A stretch of 41,260 nt of DNA from Candidatus Aminicenantota bacterium (lineage in GTDB: Bacteria; Acidobacteriota; Aminicenantia; Aminicenantales; Aminicenantaceae), in assembly GCA_016927475.1 (NCBI GenBank), contig JAFGMO010000021.1, positions 1-41,260 on the forward strand. Direction: 5' to 3'. The first letter of the stretch is position 1; every line of letters begins with the position of its first letter. Below the pieces are notes generated by a model, which saw nothing but the letters and a program-made list of their open reading frames with translations, made no database searches and had not been told where the DNA came from. Below, in pieces: positions 23,838 through 32,952 of the stretch. Both the position numbers and the translations under genes were made by a program.

Positions 23838-24995
23838 ATGTTTTTGATTTTTAATGTAATTTGCCTTTTTTTCATCAGCCAATTTATTTTATTCGGCTTT
23901 TTTCTGGTTTTACAACGTAAAGGCAACAGGATTTCCAATAAAATCCTGGCTGCTTTTTTATTTGCCTACGCATTATTTGCCCTCTATGTGCCTCTTTTTA
24001 ATAGCTACACTGGATTTTTCATTCAATACCGGATTTATTTTTATCGAATCACGGAATCCCTAAGGTTTTTGTTCGGTCCCCTCTTGTATTTTTATACGGT
24101 TTCTTTAACCTTGAGGGAATTCAGGTTTCAAAAAAAACATCTTTGGCATACTTTGCCCTTTTTCATAAATGCCCTGGTATTACTTATATGCTTTCATTTT
24201 AAAAGTTATGAAGTGAAAGAAAACATTCTGAATACGGAAACCTATTTTACAACCAAGTGGCTTTATCTCAATTTTTATGTGTTCTATACCCATTTTTTTA
24301 TATACCTCATTGCATGTTTAATAAAGATCAAGCAATACCAGAAAAACATTAAAAACTATTTTTCTTCCCTGGAAAAAATCAAACTAACCTGGTTAAGAAC
24401 AATCATTATCGCCTACTTCATTGCATGGGGTATTGATTTGTTCAATGTCGTTATTAACATAATAACCTTGAAAATGAATACCTTCCTATGGATGTCCATC
24501 TTTTCCGCTTCGGTTATGTTTGTCCTGGCGAATTTGATGATTTTTAAAGGACTTCAATATCCCCACCTTTTTATCAAAACTCAATCAAATTCCAATCAAA
24601 AAAAATACAAAAAATCACCCTTAACCAAGGACATGAAAACCCGGTATCATCATAGACTGATAGAATATGTTGAGAAGGAAAAACCTTATTTGAACTATAA
24701 CCTGACTCTGGGAGAATTATCCAATAAAGCAAAGATACCGGTTAATTATCTCTCTCAGGTAATCAATGAAGTGCTTAATAAAAATTTTTATACGTTTATC
24801 AATGAATATCGCGTCAACGAGGCGAAAAGAATGTTCGCAAGCCCCAAATATACAAATCGATCCATTATGGAAATACTCTATGAAGTGGGATTTAATTCGA
24901 AATCGACCTTTTATTCATTTTTTCAAAAAACCACCGGAACCACACCATCGGAATATAGGAAAAAGATTAACCAACAGGATACGACCGAACATTAA
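23838..24995 (+). CDS. Membrane-bound AraC-type transcriptional regulator
   Basis: Protein of 385 aa. A GGTGGAAGA stretch precedes ATG 23838. Residues 1-245 form about seven membrane helices (LIFNVICLFFISQFILFGFF, LLYFYTVSLTL, FFIYLIACLIKIK, and others). A basic linker (NSNQKKYKKSPLTKDMKTRY) leads to a C-terminal AraC double helix-turn-helix (about 275-380): LTLGELSNKAKIPVNYLSQ for the first and SIMEILYEVGFNSKSTFYSF for the second, ending with the typical TTGTTPSEYRK. This 7TM-AraC design is common in Bacteroidota and related phyla. It probably senses a membrane-soluble or extracellular signal and regulates from the membrane. It is the last plus-strand gene before the minus-strand export block, so nearby targets are possible but unproven. 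Confidence 0.9.
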   Translation: MFLIFNVICLFFISQFILFGFFLVLQRKGNRISNKILAAFLFAYALFALYVPLFNSYTGFFIQYRIYFYRITESLRFLFGPLLYFYTVSLTLREFRFQKKHLWHTLPFFINALVLLICFHFKSYEVKENILNTETYFTTKWLYLNFYVFYTHFFIYLIACLIKIKQYQKNIKNYFSSLEKIKLTWLRTIIIAYFIAWGIDLFNVVINIITLKMNTFLWMSIFSASVMFVLANLMIFKGLQYPHLFIKTQSNSNQKKYKKSPLTKDMKTRYHHRLIEYVEKEKPYLNYNLTLGELSNKAKIPVNYLSQVINEVLNKNFYTFINEYRVNEAKRMFASPKYTNRSIMEILYEVGFNSKSTFYSFFQKTTGTTPSEYRKKINQQDTTEH

Positions 24996-25070
24996 AATGG
25001 TAAAGAATTGTTTTTAATAAATAATGAGATTGAACGTTTTCCGATATCGTTTGATCCACTTAGGGAAATT

Positions 25071-26291
25071 TTAATCTACGGTTGAGTTTCGGATTTTTCC
25101 GTTTGTATCCGTTTTTAACAACCAAAGGTCTCCTTCTTGATTCCCGAAGCTGAATGTTTGGCCGCTTAGGAGAATACCCCCATCCTTGGACAGAGATATG
25201 CCGTATCCCAAATCCGCATTTATCCCGGAGTGATTCCTCCACCATTTCGTCTCACCGTGAGAATCTATTTTCAACAGAAACAAATCCCAGATACTGGCGT
25301 TATAACTTTTGGTATAACCGGTGATATAAAAATTCCCTTCCTTGTCTTGTAAACCGTTCACGGCACGATCTTCTTCTTCCCCGCCGTAAACGGTTTCCCA
25401 AAGTACATGACCGTGCACATCCACTTTCATCACCCAAGCATCATTTTCTCCTTTGCTGTTGGTTTTGGAATATCCGATTATTGCCAAATTCCCATCATGG
25501 GTTTCAAAGATATCATGCCCCATATCAAACTTCTCTGAGCCGTAAGTTTTTTCCCAGAGCTTTTTCCCCTCATCGTCAATCTTTATTAAATAGGCATCCT
25601 GGTCGCCTTTGCCCAACCCGTTGGTCGATCCCAAAAGATAATAGCCATTTTTTCCACGGGTCAGCGAATAACAGCGGTCGGATTTTTGTCCTCCATACGT
25701 TTTGGACCATAGTTTTTCTCCATCCGCATCCATTTTTATCACGAAAACATCTTGATTCCCTTTGGCGTATTCTCCATCCACAGTCACTTCACCCGCTATC
25801 ATGAAATGACCGTCAGAACATGCAATCATATCCCATCCGTATTCTTCTTTTTCCGTTCCATAGGTTTTTGTCCAGATTACCTTCCCGTTTCCGTCGGTTT
25901 TGATAACCATCATGTCCCTTGAAGGATTATGATCACCGACTCCAGTCCCGGCTAACATCAATTCTCCGGAAGGTAATTCCATAATGGCCCAGCCCATGTC
26001 ATCCCCTTCACCGCCGTATGTCCTGGTCCATTTTATGTTTCCTGTCCTATCCGTACATACCAGCAAGATATCACCGTTGGCCTGGAAGATTTTTTTTGTC
26101 ACTCCAACGGCCAAAATATCCCCTTTTGAGGTTTCAATGACCGCTATTCCCCGGTCGAATCCGGGCAGGTTGGAATGAATCTGAAACGTGCTGCTGTTGT
26201 TGTCTTGGACACCAAACATTGTCCCATCAAAACCAAGTATCAGTATTATCAAAACCACGAATTTGAAAGAGAAAAAATTTGTTTTATTCAC
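25071..26291 (-). CDS. Secreted beta-propeller protein with WTKTYGG repeats
   Basis: Protein of 406 aa starting at GTG 26291, chosen because AAAGGAG lies 6 nt upstream; an ATG at 26336 lacks a ribosome binding site. The signal segment FFSFKFVVLIILILGF is followed by seven or so repeats of about 50 residues. Each has D(I/V)(F/L)xxKxDxxGxxxWxKTYGG and an SxDGxxxxxG strand (IKWTRTYGGEGDDMGW, KVIWTKTYGTEKEEYG, KLWSKTYGGQKSDR and so on). Such repeats fold as beta-propellers and usually bind partners or surfaces instead of catalysing a reaction. It is the last gene of the minus-strand exported-protein block. Its role is unknown. Confidence 0.8.
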   Translation of the reverse strand: MNKTNFFSFKFVVLIILILGFDGTMFGVQDNNSSTFQIHSNLPGFDRGIAVIETSKGDILAVGVTKKIFQANGDILLVCTDRTGNIKWTRTYGGEGDDMGWAIMELPSGELMLAGTGVGDHNPSRDMMVIKTDGNGKVIWTKTYGTEKEEYGWDMIACSDGHFMIAGEVTVDGEYAKGNQDVFVIKMDADGEKLWSKTYGGQKSDRCYSLTRGKNGYYLLGSTNGLGKGDQDAYLIKIDDEGKKLWEKTYGSEKFDMGHDIFETHDGNLAIIGYSKTNSKGENDAWVMKVDVHGHVLWETVYGGEEEDRAVNGLQDKEGNFYITGYTKSYNASIWDLFLLKIDSHGETKWWRNHSGINADLGYGISLSKDGGILLSGQTFSFGNQEGDLWLLKTDTNGKIRNSTVD

Positions 26292-26404
26292 TAAATACTC
26301 CTTTCTTTGAATTCTTTTAACATTCTTCCTTATCAAACTGAATCCGGTCGAATTTCATTAATTTTAAAATTTTAGTTCTTCATTGCATAAAAAAGAATTA
26401 ATGC

Positions 26405-29400
26405 TTATATCGTCTTCCTATCATCCGGCTTAAGCGTTTCACCTTCTACAGCAATCCAGAAACTATTCGGTTTGAGGTTTGTGTATTTATCTACAATACC
26501 GCTGGTCCAACGTATTTCCAACGAATCAATCTGTACAGCATTTCCTAATCCGAAGTGAATTTGATAATTATTTTGACTTGCATAACCTGTATTCGGAAGC
26601 ATATGCCGAGTCTGCCATACCGGTTTACCATTAATTGTTGCTTTTATCCGAACCATTGCTCCAATTCCAAAGTGATTAGAACATTTACCTTGTAATTGCA
26701 GGGACAACCATTTATTGCCTGTCGTTTCATTTCTATAGAGGGCATTATTCTGATCGCCGTTTCCCCAGTTCGCAACGAAAAGATCAAGATCGCCGTCGTT
26801 GTCATAATCCGCCCAAGCTGTACCCGCCGAAATATCGGCATCCGTGACAAAAGAGCCTTCCATTATGCGCCTGAAACCACCTCCCTCTTCCTGCAAAAAT
26901 AAAAAGTTTCGCATATCTGGTTGGGAAGTTCCGTTGGCAATGTAAAGATCGAGGTCGCCGTCATTATCGAAGTCGCCCCATGTATGTCCTTTAGAAGCGC
27001 CGCCGCCATCATCAGAATATTTAACATGATCGACAATAGGATTTTTTTCCGTTAACTTAAAATTCCCTTTTCCGTCGTTTTTATATAACATATTGCGGTC
27101 GTTTCGCCCGATGTTGGTTACAAACAGATCAAGATCATCATCATAATCATAATCCACAAACGAAATTCCGTACGTAGACGCTATGTTTGTAACAAAGTCT
27201 CCAACTGTTACTTCCGTAAATGTGCCGTCACCATTATTATGATAGAAATAATTACGTTGCCTGAAGTTGCCGACATACAAATCCAAATACTCATCTCCGT
27301 CAACATCACCGAAGGCACATGATCGCCCCTCACCTCCGTTATTTACAAAAACTCCAGTGATAATTCTCTCGAATTCCCCGTTACCTATATTATGATAGAG
27401 CACATCGTTTTCATCACCTCTATTTACAACAAACACTTCCAGCAAGCCATCGTTGTCATAATCCGCCCAGCATGCCGAAGCAGAGTTTGTTCTATCCGTA
27501 ACGAGCGCTCCTTCAGTTACTTGAACAAAATTGCTGTCTGAATTATTCCTAAAAAGGAGATTGTGTTCATTACCGGTGTTGGCTTCCCAGTCTTGTGTAT
27601 TGGAAACAAAAAGATCGAGGTCGCCGTCATTATCGTAATCCACCCAGTTTACGCCCTCGGAAAATCCGCGATGGTTAACCGCCTCATGGTCGCGCATTTT
27701 TGAAAACGTGCCGTTTCCGTTATTATGATAGAAAAAATTCCATTGACCACCGGTATTTCCCACATACAAATCGGCATAACCATCGTTATCATAGTCCCCC
27801 CAGGCAAGTCCGCGCGACTGTCCCTCATCATTCACGATTCGTCCGGAATAAATTCTTGTAAATGCTATTTGTTCATTCTTAGCCTCTTTAAGGTTGATTA
27901 TCACAATATCCTCGTTGCCATCTTTTGTACGGGTACAGACAATCTTTGTCCCGTCAAGCGACCAGCATGGAGTAGTGTATTTCGCTTCAGGATTTTCGGG
28001 TGTTAAACGTGTTACACCGGAACCATCGGGACTTATGATATAAAGATGAGCGCTTTTTTCATTGCTTTTTCTAGTGGATGAAAAAATAATTCTGGATCCG
28101 TCAGGAGACCAGGAAGGATATCCGCTAAAACCCGGCTCATCGGTTAAACGCTTTTCATTTTCTCCGCTGCAATCCATAATAAATATGTCGGATTTCCAAT
28201 CTTCGTTTTCGAGTAATTTGCGGAAGACGATTTTTTTCCCGTCCGGTGATATTTGGGCATGCGTATTCTCCCCGCCGTTTTTTTCAGTTCTTTTTAACTC
28301 CGAACCATCCGGTTTCATTTCATAAATGCCGTAAATATTATTTTCCCTCGATGAGCTAAAAATTATTTTCTTGCCGTCAAACGACCAGTAGGGATGGATG
28401 TCTTTTGAAGTTACCGATTGTGTTAAATTCTTTTGTTCACTTCCGTTTGCATTCATCACAAACACATCATAATTACCGCTCCGAGTTGAAACAAAAGCGA
28501 TTTTAGATCCATCGGGTGACCATGATGGAGTTCTGTCTTCGGCGGGACTTTCGGTGAGCCTTTGTATTTCCGTGCCGTCAGTGTTGATTAAAAATATATC
28601 ATTGTTGCCGTACCGGTTTGAGTGAAATACGATTTTTTTGCCATCGGGTGAAAATGAAGGATATGCATTTCTAATATCCGATAATTTTATGGGATTTTTC
28701 TTATCATCCTGTTTATGAATGTCATAGACAAATATGTCTACATTGCCGTCCAACGATCTTGTGCAAATAAGCTTAGACCCGTCTCGCCTCCATATCGGTT
28801 TTGACCAATGTCCCTTTTTATCAATCAGTAAGGTTCTTTTTGAAGTTTCACATTCCAACTCGAAAATTCTTCCCTCTCCGTTTTTGTCTTCGGAAGCATA
28901 TACAATTTTTTCTCCGTTCGGATGCCACGAGGGCCAACCATCATAAGCGGTGTCATTAGTTAAGTTAACCGGATTCGAACCATCGGCATCAAACAAGAAT
29001 ATCTCGGAATTTCCCGATTCGACAATTCTTCTTCCGACAATCTTCGTGGCATCGGGGGACCACTCGGCATATGTGTCGATTGTTACACTTCGAGTAATCC
29101 TTTCCAATCCTGTCCCATCGATATTTATTTTCCAATGGTCAACCACATGCCAATATCCTTTTGGAACGCTAAAAATTAATGTATTTCCTTTGGGGTGCCA
29201 TTTGGGGTGCATTTCCGAATCCGATGAGAAAGTTATATTCCGCTGATGCGATCCATCGATATTCATGATGTACAACTCTTCATTGCCATCCCGCATGGAT
29301 TGGAAAGCGATGAGAGAACCGTCCGGTGACCAAACGGGTGTCAAATCATCGGCTGTACTGTAGGTCAGTCTTTCTATGTTCGTTCCATCGGCATTCATGA

Positions 29401-29596
29401 TATAAATTTCGGAATCAGCGCCTGCCCTGTTAGATTGAAAAACAATTTTTGATCCATCCGGTGACCAAAAAGGATAGGAGCTTTCGGTGTTGGTTACTTT
29501 TAAAATTTCTGCTAGGTGATACTGTGCGAAACATATATGACACATAAAAAAGAAAATAAGAGTTATCATGAAAAAAGCAACTGTTTTAAAATGCAT
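26405..29596 (-). CDS. Secreted TolB-like propeller / FG-GAP repeat / ASPIC-UnbV fusion protein
   Basis: Protein of 1063 aa with AGGAGA before the ATG and a Sec signal (MHFKTVAFFMITLIFFF, ending near CFAQ). Residues about 28-590 are PD40 repeats of the TolB type (YPFWSPDGSKIVFQSNR, EIYIMNADGT). Residues about 590-960 carry seven FG-GAP/VCBS calcium loops (DYDNDGYADLYVGN, DYDNDGDLDLFVSN and similar). The C-terminal domain (about 965-1050, TRHMLPNTGYASQNN, IHFGLGNAVQIDSLEIRW) is ASPIC/UnbV. Each module is known from secreted binding proteins; I do not recall this order as standard. It is likely a large calcium-stabilised extracellular or periplasmic scaffold. No catalytic residues were recognised. 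Confidence 0.88.
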   Translation of the reverse strand: MHFKTVAFFMITLIFFFMCHICFAQYHLAEILKVTNTESSYPFWSPDGSKIVFQSNRAGADSEIYIMNADGTNIERLTYSTADDLTPVWSPDGSLIAFQSMRDGNEELYIMNIDGSHQRNITFSSDSEMHPKWHPKGNTLIFSVPKGYWHVVDHWKINIDGTGLERITRSVTIDTYAEWSPDATKIVGRRIVESGNSEIFLFDADGSNPVNLTNDTAYDGWPSWHPNGEKIVYASEDKNGEGRIFELECETSKRTLLIDKKGHWSKPIWRRDGSKLICTRSLDGNVDIFVYDIHKQDDKKNPIKLSDIRNAYPSFSPDGKKIVFHSNRYGNNDIFLINTDGTEIQRLTESPAEDRTPSWSPDGSKIAFVSTRSGNYDVFVMNANGSEQKNLTQSVTSKDIHPYWSFDGKKIIFSSSRENNIYGIYEMKPDGSELKRTEKNGGENTHAQISPDGKKIVFRKLLENEDWKSDIFIMDCSGENEKRLTDEPGFSGYPSWSPDGSRIIFSSTRKSNEKSAHLYIISPDGSGVTRLTPENPEAKYTTPCWSLDGTKIVCTRTKDGNEDIVIINLKEAKNEQIAFTRIYSGRIVNDEGQSRGLAWGDYDNDGYADLYVGNTGGQWNFFYHNNGNGTFSKMRDHEAVNHRGFSEGVNWVDYDNDGDLDLFVSNTQDWEANTGNEHNLLFRNNSDSNFVQVTEGALVTDRTNSASACWADYDNDGLLEVFVVNRGDENDVLYHNIGNGEFERIITGVFVNNGGEGRSCAFGDVDGDEYLDLYVGNFRQRNYFYHNNGDGTFTEVTVGDFVTNIASTYGISFVDYDYDDDLDLFVTNIGRNDRNMLYKNDGKGNFKLTEKNPIVDHVKYSDDGGGASKGHTWGDFDNDGDLDLYIANGTSQPDMRNFLFLQEEGGGFRRIMEGSFVTDADISAGTAWADYDNDGDLDLFVANWGNGDQNNALYRNETTGNKWLSLQLQGKCSNHFGIGAMVRIKATINGKPVWQTRHMLPNTGYASQNNYQIHFGLGNAVQIDSLEIRWTSGIVDKYTNLKPNSFWIAVEGETLKPDDRKTI

Positions 29597-29686
29597 AAAA
29601 CTTTCTCCTAATTCAAATACTCATCCAAGATTTTAAAGATGAATCGAAGGTATACCCATATCGATTCAGGCAAAACACTTCAATGA

Positions 29687-30961
29687 TTATTCAAACACAA
29701 CAAACATCGATTCAAAGTTGATTGTCATCGTGTCGAACTGATGCAGTAAATCCCGGCCGATGTTCCCGAAGAAATATTGGCTGTCGTCCGTCGTCACATC
29801 CGTCAGTACCGGCAGCTCATGGAAAATCGCATCCTCTCCCGCAAATGACAGGACAACATCATTCATGACGTAAGCAGGGATATCACGAAATCCTCCCACT
29901 CCCTGCTGACGGTTCGACTTCAGAGGATACCGTGCCTTCAACTCCTCTTCATACTCCCGAAAAAAAGGCACATAAAGTACGGAGTGACCGGCGCCCGTAT
30001 CCAAACAAAAGGCATAACGTTTTGCTTGATAAAATCCGGCGATCACAGGTGTCAAATCATCAAGGCAAAGATTCTGATGAGGGAACGTATGGGGCACTTT
30101 GGGAATGGACAAAGCGCTCATTTTATGGAACGTGATTTCTTTCAACGACGAAGCCGCGGGAAATCCGATGGCTCCGATAATCTGAAAATGTGCATGTTCG
30201 AAGTAGAGATCTTTGTCATCGAATACCAAAAAAATGACATTTTGAATGATGGCCTGTCCGATTGCCATCTCCTCGGCCACACCCAAATCGGCGAGGACAG
30301 CTTGACCTGCGACATTGTCAACATTTATATCGGCATCAATGATTTTTATGTCGATTTTTTCGGCCAGGGAGCGCATGATAAAAGAAATATTCGCACCCGT
30401 ATCCAATCCCAGCCTCACATCCTGTCCGTTGATATGCAGGGGAATATATCCGCCGTCGAGGAGTTCTATTTTCGTCTCCGCTTCTATCACAGCCGTCTGC
30501 GGGGGGACATCCGATAAGGCCTCGAAAATACGGATATAATTTTCCATATCGGCTCTCATATACGTTTCGAGCCGGTCTCCGAACCTGTCGAGAATGGTGC
30601 GGTAGGCTCCGGCGGCTTTTTTGTAGCGGAATGTTTTGGTATAGTTGTCCCCCAAAGTTTCCCGGCAGTCGATGATTTTGTCTGCATCCGCTCCCTCATC
30701 CGCGTGCCGGATGAAAGTGCGAAGATGTTTGATGGACGATTCCAACCGGTTAAACTTGTTGTCTGCCACGCCGCGATAATAGGACAAAATGACCGACGAG
30801 ATATCGTCGTATCGTTTCAGCGTATCCCGAAGATCGAAGTAATGTTTGTTCTCATAAGCCGTTTGAAGTTCCTCCAGCTGGCTCTCTGTCAACACCGTCC
30901 TCTTCAAACCGGAACAGGCAACAAGTAAGGTTGTAATTATAAAAATACCGATGCGCTTCAT
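29687..30961 (-). CDS. Lipoprotein with two retropepsin-like aspartic protease domains
   Basis: Protein of 424 aa. ATG 30961 is chosen because GGAGAAG lies 6 nt upstream. The lipobox LVAC places the lipidated cysteine at residue 16. Residues 25-155 are helical and TPR-like (LQTAYENKHYFDLRDTLKRYDD, YKKAAGAYRTILDRFG). Two aspartic protease-like segments follow, one with RLGLDTGANISFI (Asp187) and one with AFCLDTGAGHSVL (Asp321), each with later hydrophobic-Gly motifs (IIGAIGFP, FFGNIGRDLL). Retropepsin-type bacterial proteases normally work as dimers of single DTG domains. Here both active-site loops are in one chain, as in pepsin. It is probably anchored in the envelope and cuts peptides or partner proteins; the substrate is unknown. 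Confidence 0.85.
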   Translation of the reverse strand: MKRIGIFIITTLLVACSGLKRTVLTESQLEELQTAYENKHYFDLRDTLKRYDDISSVILSYYRGVADNKFNRLESSIKHLRTFIRHADEGADADKIIDCRETLGDNYTKTFRYKKAAGAYRTILDRFGDRLETYMRADMENYIRIFEALSDVPPQTAVIEAETKIELLDGGYIPLHINGQDVRLGLDTGANISFIMRSLAEKIDIKIIDADINVDNVAGQAVLADLGVAEEMAIGQAIIQNVIFLVFDDKDLYFEHAHFQIIGAIGFPAASSLKEITFHKMSALSIPKVPHTFPHQNLCLDDLTPVIAGFYQAKRYAFCLDTGAGHSVLYVPFFREYEEELKARYPLKSNRQQGVGGFRDIPAYVMNDVVLSFAGEDAIFHELPVLTDVTTDDSQYFFGNIGRDLLHQFDTMTINFESMFVVFE

Positions 30962-31027
30962 CTCGCACTTCTCCATCATTCATAAACTTTCAAATGTAAA
31001 ATGGATTGTTTTTGATTGTTTTTATTA

Positions 31028-31864
31028 TCAAACGATGGAATCCAAGATGGACAATAAATGATCTATATCATTTGTTGTGTTGTACAAGTGAGGAGATACC
31101 CGTAAATTGCCCTCGCGCAAAGAAATATCGATCTTATTTGCCTTCAGTGTTTCATAAATCGCCGAATTCCGATTCGCATTCTGATGACTGAACAGGACAA
31201 GTGTCGAACGTTCGGGATCTTTCCGAGGGCTGAGCAAATGATATTTGTTGAGATCGAGACGACCGATGAAATGGGAGACCAGAGCTTGATCGTAGGTTTC
31301 AATCCCATCAAGCCCTTGTTTCAATAGATACTCTAACGATGCCGTCCACGGCAAAAAATTCATGAAATTGGCCGTACAGAAAACACGCGTCGAAGCAGTC
31401 ATGCCTTCGGCGATTTCTTCCGACATCGGCAACTCACCCTCCGGATTTAAAAACCGAACCTTCACACCGCGTCTTTCGAGTGCCAGCCAGGGCAGGATAT
31501 CGGCCGGAAAATCACCCTTGACGAGCAGCACTTCATCCCCCTCTTTTAACGGCAATCCGTTTGCCAGCAAGTGAATGCCGTACGATGTGCTGTTGCCCAG
31601 GATAACCTCTTCCGGAGATACGTTGACCACCTTTCCCAAGACTTCCTTCAGTCTTTGGGGAACATAAAAAAAAGCGTCCTCATCCAAATGATGCGGTGAA
31701 ATCTTCCATCGAAGGGCTTCTTCGGCCGCTCCGACGGCTACCTTAGGTAATGGTCCTTGATGGGCACAGTTTAACCATATCCTGTTGTTGAAAGATGTAA
31801 AATCTTTTACATAGTTATGGTTGATTTTATTCCTCTTTTCTGTCCAAAACTCACTTAGCCTGCA
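31028..31864 (-). pseudogene. Decayed class V aminotransferase (cysteine desulfurase-like)
   Basis: The frame is open from 31864 but has no ATG, GTG or TTG before a TTG at 31687, although homologous-looking sequence continues well upstream (NNRIWLNCAHQGPLPK, conserved near the N-terminus of this family). The open frame begins inside the repeat element at 31857. Internally the chain jumps from RVFCTANFMNFLPWTA straight to SLEYLLKQGLDGIETYDQAL. The family normally has about 100-130 residues there, including the PLP-binding Asp and the Schiff-base Lys. The C-terminal part (STLVLFSH, IDISLREGNLRVSPHLYNT) is well kept. At most 278 codons remain against roughly 380. It cannot be an active PLP enzyme. 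Confidence 0.8.
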
Positions 31865-31944
31865 TTATTCATAAATTTGGCCGACGCCTCACCCCGATCC
31901 AACCTAACCCCTATGGCAAGCTTGGCCCGCGAATAAAGCAGGTT
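31857..31944. mobile_element. Small inverted-repeat element, short copy
   Basis: The left end AGCCTGCATTATTC (31857-31870) and right end GAATAAAGCAGGTT (31931-31944) are inverted repeats with 12 of 14 matches. The first 25 bases, a GGCCGACGCCTCAC module (31879-31892) and GGCAAGCTTGGC (31915-31926) are shared with the element at 23441-23698. It lies exactly between two broken genes. Confidence 0.6.
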
Positions 31945-31952
31945 GGTAAATA

Positions 31953-32930
31953 TCACTTAACTTTCTCAGCTTCGAAATAACCGTATATTTGTAATCCTGT
32001 TATTTTGCCATTATCGTCTTTCCTAAATTTTACCCTTCCCCAGCTTGATCGGTGAATGAACTCGAGATCGTCTGCCCGTAACATCCCAACCAATCTGTCA
32101 GTCATCCCTTGATATTCATATAAATACCCGTCTTTTTCAACCAGCGTCATTGTACCGCCGGGATTATAAAAATCCTCACCAAATTTGTAAGTCCCAACTA
32201 ATTTTTCAGCAAGCTCAAGATCTATTGGCTTAACTTCGTAATTAAACGGAGTGAAACCTTTACCTAGTACAATGGAAATAATATTGGATTCCATTTCTTC
32301 TTTAATCGTGATAATTTCAATATTACTAAGCATCACAATCGTCATATTTAAATCCGGAATATGTGTTAGATCTGAAACAAATCCATGATTACTCCAACCT
32401 CCCAATGTATACATTCTACTGCCTAAATATTCACTCAACACCCAGCCGTATCCCCAACTGGCTACATGTTTCTTGAACATGGATTCCAGCGATTCGGAGT
32501 TCAATACTTTGCCGGATAAAAGTCCGTTCATCCATTTATTCAGGTCTGTTGGTGTTGTATAAATTGAACTTGCGCCAACCGCAATGGATGGATTGGCGTA
32601 TTCGGTATTTTCCAATTCATGAAATCCTACAACTTCGTAACCGTCCGCACGATTCATTATCAGATTGTTATTACCTGTGTTCAGCACTGTATTCGACATT
32701 CCCAGTGGTTCAAAAATATTTTTCTCTATAAATTTGCCGAATGTCATCCCTGAAATCTTTTCCACCAAAAAAGCAAGCAAAATATAATTGGGATTGCTGT
32801 AACTGCTCTTCTCACCAGGTTGGAATACCAACGGTTTGTCTTTGAACAAATCCACAACTTCAGCGATAGTGTAGTATTGTTTGTTAAGTTTTTGATAATC
32901 AGGAAAGAATATTATTCTCGGAATTCCTGT
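31953..32930 (-). pseudogene. N-terminally truncated serine hydrolase (beta-lactamase/DD-peptidase family)
   Basis: The frame is open from 32930, just after a TAA. Its first residues TGIPRIIFFPDYQKL match the segment that normally follows (HT)SGIP in this family. Everything before it is absent: the signal peptide and the SxxK motif with the nucleophile serine. The YxN motif (SYSNPNY), a glycine-rich HG segment (WSNHGF) and a C-terminal lipocalin-like domain are retained. No ribosome binding site or good start precedes TGIP, and the stop codon of the next gene upstream lies only 20 nt away, so a deletion is likely. The remaining 326 codons are otherwise intact, suggesting recent loss. It cannot be catalytically active by the family mechanism. 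Confidence 0.8.
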
Positions 32931-32952
32931 TTAGAAATGATTTATTATAAAT

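Noticed and set aside
23579..23938. 119-aa minus-strand ORF across the repeat element
   Set aside because: It overlaps the element and the AraC gene start, lacks a ribosome binding site, and its sequence is explained by the repeat.
26700..27830. Regularly spaced similar DNA blocks suggesting an array
   Set aside because: They are the coding repeats of the FG-GAP calcium loops (DYDNDGD-type) in the 1063-aa protein, not CRISPR or satellite repeats.
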